From Sulfobacillus thermosulfidooxidans DSM 9293 (GTDB taxonomy: Bacteria > Bacillota > Sulfobacillia > Sulfobacillales > Sulfobacillaceae): DNA of 64,000 bases. Position 1 is the first letter of the stretch, and every line of letters begins with the position of its first letter. The notes beneath the pieces were generated by a model. That model did not search any database, was not told the DNA's origin, and saw only the letters and a program-made list of their open reading frames with translations. Positions 40,692 to 48,327 of this stretch are shown piece after piece. The stretch lies in NCBI RefSeq assembly GCF_900176145.1, contig NZ_FWWY01000001.1, positions 749,517 through 813,516 on the forward strand, in the 5' to 3' direction. A program made the position numbers and the translations under genes.

Positions 40692-40831
40692 TCCATCACC
40701 TCCTAGCAAAAACTACAAAAAAATACCTCCACCCAAGAACGGTGAGAGGATCTGTTAACGAAACAAACATCTCCAAAATTCTACCTAAGTGGGAGTATTA
40801 AGCCGTAAAGGCACCCACTGTCTTGGGCTCG
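40692..40831 (-). promoter_or_regulatory. rplJ leader with attenuator (L10 leader)
   Basis: The predicted transcript has about 140 nt before rplJ. CCTC, one bulged T, CACC pairs with GGTGGAGG (40726-40749), followed on the minus strand by TATTTTTTT, a terminator-like attenuator. Upstream, CCCAAGACAGTGGG (40810s-40820s) repeats part of the attenuator sequence and may form the alternative fold. L10(L12)4 binding to rplJ leaders is well known; attenuation at this site is inferred. Confidence 0.65.
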
Positions 40832-40837
40832 CGAATC

Positions 40838-40866
40838 ACTGTATCATGAATAGGTCAGGAAATCAA
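40838..40866 (-). promoter_or_regulatory. rplJL promoter
   Basis: TTGATT (40861-40866), 17 bp, TACAGT (40838-40843) on the minus strand. Confidence 0.7.
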
Positions 40867-40989
40867 GGCAGTAAATAAAAGTCATGATACCGGCGACATT
40901 TCCTTGCTATCTTAACCGGATAACTCCAAACTACAGCCCTATCCAATTAAATCGCATTCTTTGACTATAATCGTCAATGAGCCCAGCTC

Positions 40990-41029
40990 GCCAAGAGGCG
41001 GTGGGCAATAATGCCCACCGCCTCTTGGC
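40990..41029 (-). repeat. 18-bp perfect hairpin without U-run
   Basis: Arms 40990-41007 and 41012-41029 pair perfectly around a 4-nt loop. It follows the stop of the 58-residue gene by 7 bp, but no T-run follows on either strand, so it is not a standard terminator. It could stabilise the 3' end of that mRNA or be a protein-binding palindrome. Confidence 0.6.
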
Positions 41030-41036
41030 CAGGAAG

Positions 41037-41213
41037 TTATATTTCGCGGCGGTCCACCATCGTATTAGCGCCTGTCACGACGCTTAATGTGATAATTCCC
41101 GTCGATACGAGCAACATGCCTTTGGTCAAGTAATGAAAGTGTTCCATCTTGCCTCCGGCAACGATCACCAGAATGGAAGCTAACGCAATACAGAGTTTAA
41201 TGAGGTTACGCAC
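41037..41213 (-). CDS. 58-residue membrane protein between rplA and rplJ
   Basis: Starts at the GTG at 41213 with AAGGAGGCGG upstream; the open frame to 41243 would place the ribosome-binding site inside the gene. Two hydrophobic segments are visible, IKLCIALASILVIVAGG and LLVSTGIITLSVVTGA, joined by a short loop with HFHY, so it is probably a small integral hairpin protein. It has its own promoter and a hairpin after it. No known family is recognised; L1 to L10 spacers normally hold no gene. Confidence 0.65.
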   Translation of the reverse strand: MRNLIKLCIALASILVIVAGGKMEHFHYLTKGMLLVSTGIITLSVVTGANTMVDRREI

Positions 41214-41348
41214 TTGGACCGCCTCCTTGAAGCATCGCTTCAATTGCCCAAACCAGATCCCTCTGCGTTAAGAAGAGCATGGTCTAGTGACCATGAACAA
41301 CGTTGAGAAGTTATGATGAAAATTCCGACTTTAGCTGTTGTACTTGAT

Positions 41349-41377
41349 ATTTTATCAAAACCGCGAAAGCAATGCAA
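41349..41377 (-). promoter_or_regulatory. Promoter of the 58-residue membrane protein gene
   Basis: TTGCAT (41372-41377), 17 bp, TAAAAT (41349-41354) on the minus strand, with TGA just before the -10. The -35 begins within the U-run of the rplA terminator. Transcription should start about 41342, giving a leader of about 130 nt. Confidence 0.78.
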
Positions 41378-41408
41378 AAAAGCTGTAGCGCAAAAACGCT
41401 ACAGCTTT
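41375..41408 (-). terminator. rplKA terminator
   Basis: A 12-bp stem, AAAGCTGTAGCG with CGCTACAGCTTT, loop of 6, followed on the minus strand by a T-run. It lies 12 bp beyond the rplA stop. Confidence 0.88.
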
Positions 41409-41419
41409 GATGAGAACAA

Positions 41420-42127
41420 TTAAACTGCTTGAACCGTACGCTGGGCTGACTGCGGATTCACATGAATTCCTGGACCCATCGTCGTCGAAATGGTAATGGA
41501 GCGTAAATACACTCCTTTGGCGGCAGCCGGACGCGCCTTATTGAGCGCATCCACCAAGGCGGCAAGATTTTCTTCAAGAGCTTCCACAGAAAAACTGGCC
41601 TTGCCAATGGGAGCGTGAACAATTCCCGCCTTTTCCGTACGAAATTCGATCTTACCAGCCTTGATTTCTTTAACGGCATTGGCCACATCAAAGGTCACGG
41701 TACCGGTTTTCGGGTTCGGCATAAGTCCTTTGGGTCCAAGAATCTTTCCTAGCCGCCCCACCAACGCCATCATATCGGGCGTAGCTACGGCGACATCGAA
41801 GTCTGTCCAACCGGACTGAATGCGTTCGGCCAGCTCTTCGGCTCCGACCACATCAGCCCCCGCCTCTTCAGCTTCCCGAGCCTTTTCTCCTTTAGCAAAG
41901 ACAACGACTTTTTGGGTTTTCCCAATACCATGCGGCAATACTACGGCTCCTCGCACGACCTGGTCCGAGTGCCTAGGGTCAACGCCCAAACGAATAGCCA
42001 CTTCAACTGTCTCATCAAATTTGGCCTTGGCTGTTTCTTTGGCCAATTGTACAGCATCCCGAGCATCGTAAAGACGTCCTTTTTCAACTTTCGCTGCCAA
42101 CTCGGAATAACGTTTTCCTGGCTTCAT
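41420..42127 (-). CDS. rplA: 50S ribosomal protein L1
   Basis: 235 residues. Contains [24 protein letters not shown] and [13 protein letters not shown], both diagnostic. L1 forms the mobile stalk at the E site and can repress its own mRNA. Confidence 0.98.
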   Translation of the reverse strand: MKPGKRYSELAAKVEKGRLYDARDAVQLAKETAKAKFDETVEVAIRLGVDPRHSDQVVRGAVVLPHGIGKTQKVVVFAKGEKAREAEEAGADVVGAEELAERIQSGWTDFDVAVATPDMMALVGRLGKILGPKGLMPNPKTGTVTFDVANAVKEIKAGKIEFRTEKAGIVHAPIGKASFSVEALEENLAALVDALNKARPAAAKGVYLRSITISTTMGPGIHVNPQSAQRTVQAV

Positions 42128-42189
42128 TCTAAAACCTCCTTGTGGTTAAACGGTCCGATGACCTCCCACCAAGCTTTTCATCCACTTAA

Positions 42190-42615
42190 TTAGTCAACAA
42201 TATCGACACCCATGCTCCGGGCAGTTCCTTCAATCATACGCATGGCTGCTTCGATCGTCGTGGCGTTCAAGTCTGGCATTTTGGTTTCTGCGATTTCTCG
42301 CACTTTGTCACGTGTTAACGTCCCAACCTTTTTCGTGTTGGGATTTGACGATGCCGTTTCCAAACCCAAGGCTTTTTTAATTAACACAGAAGCTGGGGGT
42401 GTTTTGGTGACAAATGTAAATGACCGGTCTTCATAGACAGTAATTTCGACAGGGATGATCATCCCCACTTGTCCTTGCGTTCGCTCATTATAGTCTTTAA
42501 CAAAGGCCATAATGTTGACACCGTGTTGACCTAAAGCAGGACCAACAGGCGGTGCAGGCGTCGCTTTCCCCGCAGGAATCTGAAGTTTTATCACGGCACT
42601 AACTTTCTTTGGCAC
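42190..42615 (-). CDS. rplK: 50S ribosomal protein L11
   Basis: 141 residues with the proline-rich [22 protein letters not shown] and C-terminal [10 protein letters not shown]. Part of the GTPase-associated centre, needed for RelA activation. Confidence 0.98.
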   Translation of the reverse strand: MPKKVSAVIKLQIPAGKATPAPPVGPALGQHGVNIMAFVKDYNERTQGQVGMIIPVEITVYEDRSFTFVTKTPPASVLIKKALGLETASSNPNTKKVGTLTRDKVREIAETKMPDLNATTIEAAMRMIEGTARSMGVDIVD

Positions 42616-42631
42616 TGTTTTCCCTCATTTC

Positions 42632-43162
42632 TTACTCCATTTCGGCGACTTGACCAAAATCCACCTCGAGAGGTGTTTCGCGTCCAAACATTGACACGGT
42701 CAAGCGCACCTTACCGCGATCCTGGAAAATTTCTTCGATGCGTCCTGAAAAACCTTCAAAGGGCCCTTCTCTGACGGTCACTTCTTGTCCAACCGCTAAA
42801 TTAATCTTAGGTAATTCCGGCACTCCGGATAGGTCGCTACCCAAGATCATATGCACCTCATGCTCTAAAAGAGGTATCGGTCTTGCACCCGAGCCGACAA
42901 AGCCCGTCACACCCGGTGTATTGCGCACCACATACCACGAGTCATCGGTCATAATCATTTCGACCATCACATAACCCGGAAAAACCTTCTTTTTGACAAG
43001 CTTCTTCTTGCCATCTTTAACTTCCAGTTCTTCTTCCATGGGCACAATGACTCGAAAGATCTTGTCTTCCATATTCATGGATTCCACACGTTTCTCGAGA
43101 TTGGCTTTGACCTTATTCTCATATCCCGAATACGTGTGAATCACATACCAGTTCTTCTCCAC
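42632..43162 (-). CDS. nusG: Transcription antitermination/pausing factor NusG
   Basis: 177 residues from the GTG at 43162, with GGAAGGCGG upstream; the open frame to 43186 would add eight residues. NGN domain: WYVIHTYSGYENKV and the region with FPGYVMVEM and WYVVRNTPGVTGFVGSG. KOW domain: VREGPFEGFSGRIEEI. It precedes rplK. Confidence 0.97.
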   Translation of the reverse strand: MEKNWYVIHTYSGYENKVKANLEKRVESMNMEDKIFRVIVPMEEELEVKDGKKKLVKKKVFPGYVMVEMIMTDDSWYVVRNTPGVTGFVGSGARPIPLLEHEVHMILGSDLSGVPELPKINLAVGQEVTVREGPFEGFSGRIEEIFQDRGKVRLTVSMFGRETPLEVDFGQVAEME

Positions 43163-43184
43163 TGTACCAGCCGCCTTCCCACAC

Positions 43185-43229
43185 AAAAAAATGCGCCAAG
43201 CCGGCGTCAGGGTAAGGCCTCCAAGGCGC
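43185..43229 (-). terminator. Possible attenuator between secE and nusG
   Basis: GCGCC (5' arm) and GGCGC (3' arm) close an imperfect hairpin followed by seven T on the minus strand, immediately before the nusG ribosome-binding site. Since secE and nusG should be cotranscribed, this fits an attenuator. The stem is short and interrupted, so confidence is moderate. Confidence 0.45.
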
Positions 43230-43234
43230 TTGTA

Positions 43235-43459
43235 CTAGCGAATGAAATTGAGCCCAAGATTAAATAGCGCATCTAGCCCTGAGATAATAAGCGCCACCAC
43301 TATTGAAAACGACACCACGAATCCTGTGTAGGACAAGGTTTGTCGCGGTGTTGGCCATACCACTTTCTTTAATTCAGATCGCACTTCCCGCAAATATTTT
43401 CGGGAACGGTCACGATTGGATACTGTGGCTTTGCCCTTAGCTTCCATCATTTTCCCCAT
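43235..43459 (-). CDS. secE: Preprotein translocase subunit SecE
   Basis: 74 residues with one C-terminal membrane segment and the conserved amphipathic motif LREVRSELKKVVWPTPRQTL that clamps SecY. The start is the ATG at 43459; an ATG at residue 4 or 5 is possible, and none has a strong ribosome-binding site, consistent with coupling to rpmG. Confidence 0.95.
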   Translation of the reverse strand: MGKMMEAKGKATVSNRDRSRKYLREVRSELKKVVWPTPRQTLSYTGFVVSFSIVVALIISGLDALFNLGLNFIR

Positions 43460-43476
43460 TTCTGTGAAACCAAAAC

Positions 43477-43626
43477 CTACCGAGTCTCACGGTGAATGGT
43501 ATGGGTGCGACACCACCGGCAATATTTGCGACGCTCAAGCCGGTTGGGATCATTTTTCTTGTTCTTTGTGGTCGTGTAATTGCGCCGTTTGCAATCTGAA
43601 CACGCCAAAGTAATAATTGTTCGCAT
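43477..43626 (-). CDS. rpmG: 50S ribosomal protein L33
   Basis: A 49-residue protein read from the sequence. It begins [12 protein letters not shown] and ends THTIHRETR, with zinc ligands C9, C12, C36 and C39 (C+ form). GGGAGG precedes the ATG. It heads the rpmG-secE-nusG unit. Confidence 0.96.
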   Translation of the reverse strand: MRTIITLACSDCKRRNYTTTKNKKNDPNRLERRKYCRWCRTHTIHRETR

Positions 43627-43654
43627 GTTGCTTACCTCCCACTCATGCGCAAGG

Positions 43655-43683
43655 ATTTTATCATATCACCATGATGCTGTCAA
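43655..43683 (-). promoter_or_regulatory. rpmG-secE-nusG promoter
   Basis: TTGACA (43678-43683), 17 bp, TAAAAT (43655-43660) on the minus strand, plus an extended TGA. It lies at the edge of the accessory block. Confidence 0.88.
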
Positions 43684-43797
43684 TGAAATATGCCGCCGGC
43701 CTTCTTGGGTTGTAGGCCAAATTGAAAACACGTATGGTTGGCCGTTTTGTTCATTTAAACACATTACACACGAGGAATTTTCGATTGACGAACCTAA

Positions 43798-44064
43798 AAT
43801 GCGGCAGATCCACTTGGCAAAGTCTTGCGCGTCAATAATAACGACGTTGAAACAATGATCCACGTCGTAGCAAATATGATCCATACCGAATGGAAGGCGT
43901 TCACCGTCATGGCGAAATTCTATTGGAAGCCATACTTCTGGCATCGCGCATATTATGTCGGGAGCGTCGGTGAATCCTCGCTGGAGACGGTGAAACGTTA
44001 CGTCGAAGCCCAAGGGACGCAAGAAAAACCCCGCAAGGCGGCCAAGAGGCCGCCGCCCGCTTGA
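43798..44064 (+). pseudogene. IS200/IS605-type tnpA remnant (C-terminal part)
   Basis: About 88 codons, open after a stop at 43795. The last part, YFWHRAYYVGSVGESSLETVKRYVEAQ, matches the C-terminal end of Y1 HUH transposases, where a short FW-x-R-x-Y-x-V segment is followed by a helix with the ending YIEEQ-like. The HUH histidines and catalytic tyrosine region that should come before are missing, so it is dead. A strong hairpin follows at 44055-44103, as at the right end of such elements. No tnpB is nearby. Confidence 0.6.
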
Positions 44065-44103
44065 CCCCCTCTTGGCTATCGCCTAAGAAGGGGTCAAGCG
44101 GGC
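44055..44103. repeat. Right-end hairpin of the IS200/IS605-type remnant
   Basis: GCCCGCTTGACCCC (44055-44068) and its exact complement (44090-44103) enclose an inner CTTGGC/GCC-AAG pairing. Subterminal hairpins mark the ends of IS200/IS605 elements and are the substrate for TnpA. The last codons and the stop of the truncated MFS gene lie inside it. Confidence 0.6.
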
Positions 44104-44765
44104 ATTGTGTTCAACCGTGAAGATTCGTCGTATTGTCGTGGTTTCCCATGTCCAACACCACGGATTTTGTCCGTCAGCTTGGACAGGATTTTTTTATTAT
44201 AATCCTGTTGATTCACGCTCACGAGTGCCATGAGTCCCGCAGCCACAACGAAACTCATGGCGTCCACAGCAAATCCCAACCAAGCCCCTTGAGTCACGGT
44301 AAAAACACCGCCAATTATCGGACCGAGAATCCCGCTAAGCCCATAGCTTCCCAATATCCACGAATTCGCCGTATCGGTATCCGGTTTGTCTTGTACCCGC
44401 ATAACCAGTGAAAAAAATGCGGGTTCCACCGTGGCGCCCACTGCCCCAATAAGCACAACACAAATCAATGCAACCTTTGTCGAAAACTCACTCGGACGCA
44501 TCTCTGCATCCCATGCAAAAATCCCCGCCACCACGCCCAAGATCAAATTGGTGAGCACAAGGACACGCTTTCCGTTGTACCGATCTATGAGCGCACCCGA
44601 CCACATCTGCACGATGGCGCCAAACAACAGGCTCAAAAACTGAACCATGGCCAGGACCCTTACCGTTCCATAGCGCGTAACAAGAATCCAGTTCAAGGCT
44701 ACGCGATAAACGCCGTTGCCAATAGATGATACAAACTCACTCCCAATAAACGTTAAGAAATTCAC
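44094..44765 (-). pseudogene. Truncated MFS transporter
   Basis: The N-terminal 223 residues of a major facilitator, about six membrane segments. The motif A loop is SGALIDRYNGKRVLVLTN after segment 2, and GLSGILGPIIGG resembles the conserved region of segment 5. Transporters of this family have about 400 residues and 12 segments; this one stops in the central loop, with a charged tail whose last two codons and stop come from the IS hairpin. The start is GTG after GAGGAGAG. Loss of the second half suggests non-function as a normal transporter. Confidence 0.7.
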
Positions 44766-44793
44766 GGTCTCTCTCCTCGACCCATCCCCATAA

Positions 44794-44837
44794 AAATAGA
44801 GTCCTTCTTGTCGACACAGGCAAGAAGGACTCTATTT
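44794..44837. terminator. Bidirectional terminator after cbbX
   Basis: A perfect 17-bp stem, AAATAGAGTCCTTCTTG and its complement, loop of 10, with a T-run on the minus strand. It lies 8 bp after the cbbX stop. Confidence 0.85.
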
Positions 44838-44844
44838 CATCGCG

Positions 44845-45786
44845 TTAAGCTGAAACGTGATCTTGATCGGGTAATCCGGTAAAGACACGGCTTGCCAAAA
44901 TATCTTCGGCCTCAATCGTCATCAAGTCGTCTTTCGTCAGGCGACCACCTTTGGCAAATAAACGATTAGCTTGTCTTAATCGTGCGCGGTCCAGGGCATT
45001 ACGTACACTGCGAGCATTAGCGAAATTGGGCATCGCCATTCGACGGTCTAGATAGGAGCGGAAAGCCTCACGAGCTTCTTGACTTAACCGGTAATGCTGT
45101 TCCGCTAACATGAGTTCGGCAATGAGCAACAATTCATCTGCTGTATAATCAGGGAAATCAATATGATGGGCAATACGAGAACGCATTCCCGGATTGGATT
45201 TGAAGAAGCGATCCATCCGATCTTTATATCCGGCAAGAATCACGACCAAATCATCCCGCTGATTTTCCATCACCTGCAACAAAATTTCAATCGTTTCTTG
45301 CCCATAGTCGCGTTCGTTTTCCTCGCGGTATAGGTAATAGGCTTCATCAATAAATAACACGCCACCCATGGCACGTTTCAAGACTTCTTTGGTCTTAGGG
45401 GCTGTGTGACCGATATATTGCCCTACTAAGTCATCGCGGGTGACAGCCACCATATGGCCTTTGCGAACATATCCGAGCCGATGCAAAATTTCTGCCATCC
45501 GCATAGCCACGGTCGTTTTTCCGGTTCCCGGATTGCCTGTAAAGGACATGTGAAGAGACGGAGTTTGCGAGGACAATTCGAGTTGTTTTCTCATTTTATC
45601 AACCAGCAGTAGGGCCGCAATTTCGCGAATGCGGGTCTTAACAGGCTTTAATCCTATTAATTCACGGTCTAATTGAGCCAAAATGTCCATGACTTTGGAT
45701 TCCCCGAGGACCGTATCGAAATCCAAGAACGGTTCTTGTTGAATATTTGCGGCGTCTTGTGTCATGATTTTGTGCCGCCCGCCCAT
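44845..45786 (-). CDS. cbbX: CbbX-type AAA+ ATPase (red-type Rubisco activase)
   Basis: 313 residues. Walker A GNPGTGKT (84-91), Walker [13 protein letters not shown], and the distinctive [19 protein letters not shown] pore-loop region, sensor with [15 protein letters not shown] and arginine finger [17 protein letters not shown]. These match CbbX, which remodels inhibited Rubisco by pulling the large-subunit C-terminus. SpoVK is the nearest alternative but lacks this exact pore-loop region. The ATG at 45786 or at residue 8 (45765) may be used. The Rubisco genes are not in the window; rpe is next upstream. Confidence 0.88.
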   Translation of the reverse strand: MGGRHKIMTQDAANIQQEPFLDFDTVLGESKVMDILAQLDRELIGLKPVKTRIREIAALLLVDKMRKQLELSSQTPSLHMSFTGNPGTGKTTVAMRMAEILHRLGYVRKGHMVAVTRDDLVGQYIGHTAPKTKEVLKRAMGGVLFIDEAYYLYREENERDYGQETIEILLQVMENQRDDLVVILAGYKDRMDRFFKSNPGMRSRIAHHIDFPDYTADELLLIAELMLAEQHYRLSQEAREAFRSYLDRRMAMPNFANARSVRNALDRARLRQANRLFAKGGRLTKDDLMTIEAEDILASRVFTGLPDQDHVSA

Positions 45787-45879
45787 TAAGGCACGGACGC
45801 GCTTCCCTCCCTTGCTAATAGTAACGTTTCCGTGGAATGACTGATGATGAGATAAATAGAGCTCTCACGCAGATTGCGA

Positions 45880-46569
45880 CTAATGGGTTTGCAATTGACG
45901 CATGCCATGCTCGGCTTGTTCACGAATTTGTGCAATCACATGTTTGCGGTCAGGCTGCCCAAAAATCGCACTGCCGACGACAAGAATTTCCGCGCCTGCT
46001 TGGCTTACTGCTTCTGCCGTGTTCTGATTGATGCCTCCATCGACCTCAATGAGAATCTGCGAATATCCGGAAGTGTCCAACAAATGTCGAAGATTTCGAA
46101 CTTTTTCTGTCATAAGAGGAATATATTTTTGCCCACCAAAACCCGGATTTACGGTCATTACGAGGACATAGTCCAAGTCCGGTAAGACATTTTCCACCAC
46201 CTGGATGGGTGTCGATGGCGTCAGGGCTAAACCCGCTTTTTTTCCAGCACTGCGGATCATGTCTAAGGCCCGTTGCACATGGGGTGTGGCCTCATAATGA
46301 ATCGATATGCTGTCGGCTCCTGCCTTTAAAAAATCGGGGATATATTGCTCTGGTTTCACAATCATGAGATGGACATCAAGATGTGCCGTTGTATCCTTGC
46401 GTAAAGACTCCACAACCACAGGACCCATGGTGATGTTGGGAACAAATTGGCCGTCCATCACATCGATATGAATCCAGTCCGCGCCGCCCGCTAGAACATC
46501 TTGTACTTCTCGGCCCAAATGAGCAAAATTCGCGGACAAAATAGATGGAGCAATTAGCGAATTCCTCAT
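45880..46569 (-). CDS. rpe: Ribulose-phosphate 3-epimerase
   Basis: A TIM-barrel epimerase of 229 residues that interconverts ribulose-5-phosphate and xylulose-5-phosphate. Signatures: APSILSANFAHLG, WIHIDVMDGQFVPNITMGP with the metal-binding His and Asp, VMTVNPGFGGQ and IEVDGGINQNT. The start is the ATG at 46569, with GGGGG upstream. It is 93 bp upstream of cbbX, fitting a role in the Calvin cycle beside the pentose-phosphate pathway. Confidence 0.95.
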   Translation of the reverse strand: MRNSLIAPSILSANFAHLGREVQDVLAGGADWIHIDVMDGQFVPNITMGPVVVESLRKDTTAHLDVHLMIVKPEQYIPDFLKAGADSISIHYEATPHVQRALDMIRSAGKKAGLALTPSTPIQVVENVLPDLDYVLVMTVNPGFGGQKYIPLMTEKVRNLRHLLDTSGYSQILIEVDGGINQNTAEAVSQAGAEILVVGSAIFGQPDRKHVIAQIREQAEHGMRQLQTH

Positions 46570-46869
46570 CATATCCCCCTTCTCACATAACAAAGCCACC
46601 CTACAGCGATGTAACCTTGTGAATTTTCTCACTAATTATCAAGTAAATTAGATCCGGTGTCAAGAGTTCTAGCGGTCAAATGTCATATCGACTTACCGAA
46701 CGCCCTCCCATTTCCCCTCAACGACGACGAAGTCTATTCATACCCTAAGACAAGTATATATGACCCAAAGGCCTCGCATGGTTATTTCGCGGTAACGCAG
46801 CATTTCTTTACCGGGGATCCGGTTGACGTGTCCACAAATTATATCCTCGTATAAGGAGGACAACGATCT

Positions 46870-47256
46870 ATGGCCTGGCTAATTCAACATTTTCATCCAG
46901 CGATAATCCATTTCCCCATTGTTTTGTTTCTCTTGACCGCGGTCGCCCGGAACTTTAGCAACCAGGTTCCGCCAAGCTTCATTCGCATGGGATTATTGCT
47001 TAGCATCATCTTTGGCTTACTTGCGATCGTTTCGGGTCTTGTGGCAGCGCAACCGCAATTAACTCCTCCCGATCGTCTGTTAACCTGGCATATGCGTTTA
47101 GCCAGTCTTTGGATGGGATGTGTGCTGTATCTTTACCTCACCCACGACCATGAACCCGATCCGGTGATCACCACAGTGATTTGGATCGCCGCGAGTCTTT
47201 TAATTGTCGCTATTGGTACTTTAGGTGGCTTAATGGTCTATGCTTTTGTCCGCTGA
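46870..47256 (+). CDS. DUF2231-like membrane protein
   Basis: 128 residues, four hydrophobic segments. Begins MAWLIQHFHPAIIHFPIVLFLLTAVAR; the H-PA-IHFPI signature is that of DUF2231 proteins, which may bind haem or copper through histidines and often occur beside cytochromes. A ribosome-binding site AAGGAGG precedes it. The 3' end overlaps the next convergent gene by 19 bp. Confidence 0.75.
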   Translation: MAWLIQHFHPAIIHFPIVLFLLTAVARNFSNQVPPSFIRMGLLLSIIFGLLAIVSGLVAAQPQLTPPDRLLTWHMRLASLWMGCVLYLYLTHDHEPDPVITTVIWIAASLLIVAIGTLGGLMVYAFVR

Positions 47257-47603
47257 CTTTTTTGATAAGCCCGGCCAAACAATGCGTCAGCTAAACCTAC
47301 TAAGACACCAATGGCAATCGAATCAAAAACATAAGCAAAAGTATGGACAATCGGGTAGACATAGTGAGTAAAGTAAATGCTGACCACGGTCGTTGTCACA
47401 ATAAACCCGATAAAACCACGACCGGGTGGAGAAATATATCCCCCAAACATTTCATCAACTAAATAGCCAATACCGGCGACAAACAGCGCAATGATGACGG
47501 CCTCGGACAAAGAGATGCCGGGAAACAAACTTAAGGTATAGCGAAAAATCTCTAATAACATTAAGGTCATAATGAAACGGGCTATGGCTCCCTTCCAATT
47601 CAT
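47238..47603 (-). CDS. Small membrane protein, DUF2512-like
   Basis: 121 residues with four hydrophobic segments, starting at the ATG at 47603 preceded by AAGGAGGG. The pattern, a first segment with LLEIFRYTLSLFPGISLSE and then GIGYLVDEMFGGYISPP, resembles Bacillus YndM (DUF2512), whose function is unknown. The family match is tentative. Confidence 0.55.
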   Translation of the reverse strand: MNWKGAIARFIMTLMLLEIFRYTLSLFPGISLSEAVIIALFVAGIGYLVDEMFGGYISPPGRGFIGFIVTTTVVSIYFTHYVYPIVHTFAYVFDSIAIGVLVGLADALFGRAYQKSQRTKA

Positions 47604-47789
47604 AAACGGTCCCTCCTTATCTTCTTGTAGATAGTGTGACTCTCTCATTCTTTCTTTATCCGGCTCCATGAGGTATAGCCAAAAAATTTTGCGGCACGCT
47701 ATTCCTACACCACAGATAGCAGGTTATTGCCTAAACCGCAGCCATTAGTCACCAACCCATTCAACCAAGAGAGGAGGCAAGGACCGATC

Positions 47790-48272
47790 ATGCTAAAAAG
47801 CCCCAAGACATGGATTGCTTTGATGGCATTCGTCACGTTCACCGCAGGATGTGGTCTTTATGGAGCAGGTGGACCCAACAACAATGTTCCTCGGGGAAAA
47901 GAAGGGCAACAACCCCAGGGTGTGACCGACGTGAATAATACCCGTAATCCCTTGTTGGATCACAAAACCAACCGGTCACGGGCTAAGAAAGTGTCGGCAG
48001 CCACCAAAACGCCGCAAAATCCTCAAGCCGTAAAAGCGGGTGCCATTGTCTTTCAAAGAGATTGCGCGTCTTGTCATGGACCCCAGGGTATTGGAACCAC
48101 CGGGGCTCCAAGACTAGCCGCTCCGAGTGGTGTGGTGTCCACCTTCGGGGATGTCGCCAAACTGAAGACCTTTATTGCCACACATATGCCGGCTAATCAT
48201 CCGGGAAGTCTGGATGCCAAAGACGCCACCACAGTATCACAATACGTTTGGCATATTGCTGAAGGCAAATAA
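47790..48272 (+). CDS. Lipoprotein cytochrome c, class I
   Basis: 160 residues. The N-terminus MLKSPKTWIALMAFVTFTAGC is a lipoprotein signal with a Cys at 21, so the protein is anchored outside the membrane. A Pro/Asn/Lys-rich linker leads to a small haem domain with CASCH and a probable axial methionine in THMPANHP. It could pass electrons to the terminal oxidase encoded nearby on the other strand. The start at 47790 has AAGGA 6 nt upstream. Confidence 0.88.
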   Translation: MLKSPKTWIALMAFVTFTAGCGLYGAGGPNNNVPRGKEGQQPQGVTDVNNTRNPLLDHKTNRSRAKKVSAATKTPQNPQAVKAGAIVFQRDCASCHGPQGIGTTGAPRLAAPSGVVSTFGDVAKLKTFIATHMPANHPGSLDAKDATTVSQYVWHIAEGK

Positions 48273-48287
48273 TCATTCCGCTATGCT

Positions 48288-48325
48288 AAAAGGCCCATTA
48301 CGCTAAAGCGTGTACGGGCCTTTTT
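48288..48325. terminator. Bidirectional terminator
   Basis: AAAAGGCCC and GGGCCTTTT enclose an inner ACGCT/AGCGT stem. It has T on both sides and serves the cytochrome c gene and the convergent membrane gene. Confidence 0.85.
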
Positions 48326-48327
48326 CT

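Noticed and set aside
43666-44022. Minus-strand frame of 118 codons across the tnpA remnant
   Set aside because: Part is antisense to the transposase fragment and it ends within the rpmG promoter. The C-terminal half reads somewhat like protein, but I see no family or start signal.
46632-46651. Inverted repeat CTAATT/AATTAG upstream of rpe
   Set aside because: Only 6 bp per arm in AT-rich sequence; too weak to call an operator.
46820-46852. TTGACG near TATAAG before the DUF2231-like gene
   Set aside because: The spacing is 21 bp, outside the range for a housekeeping promoter.
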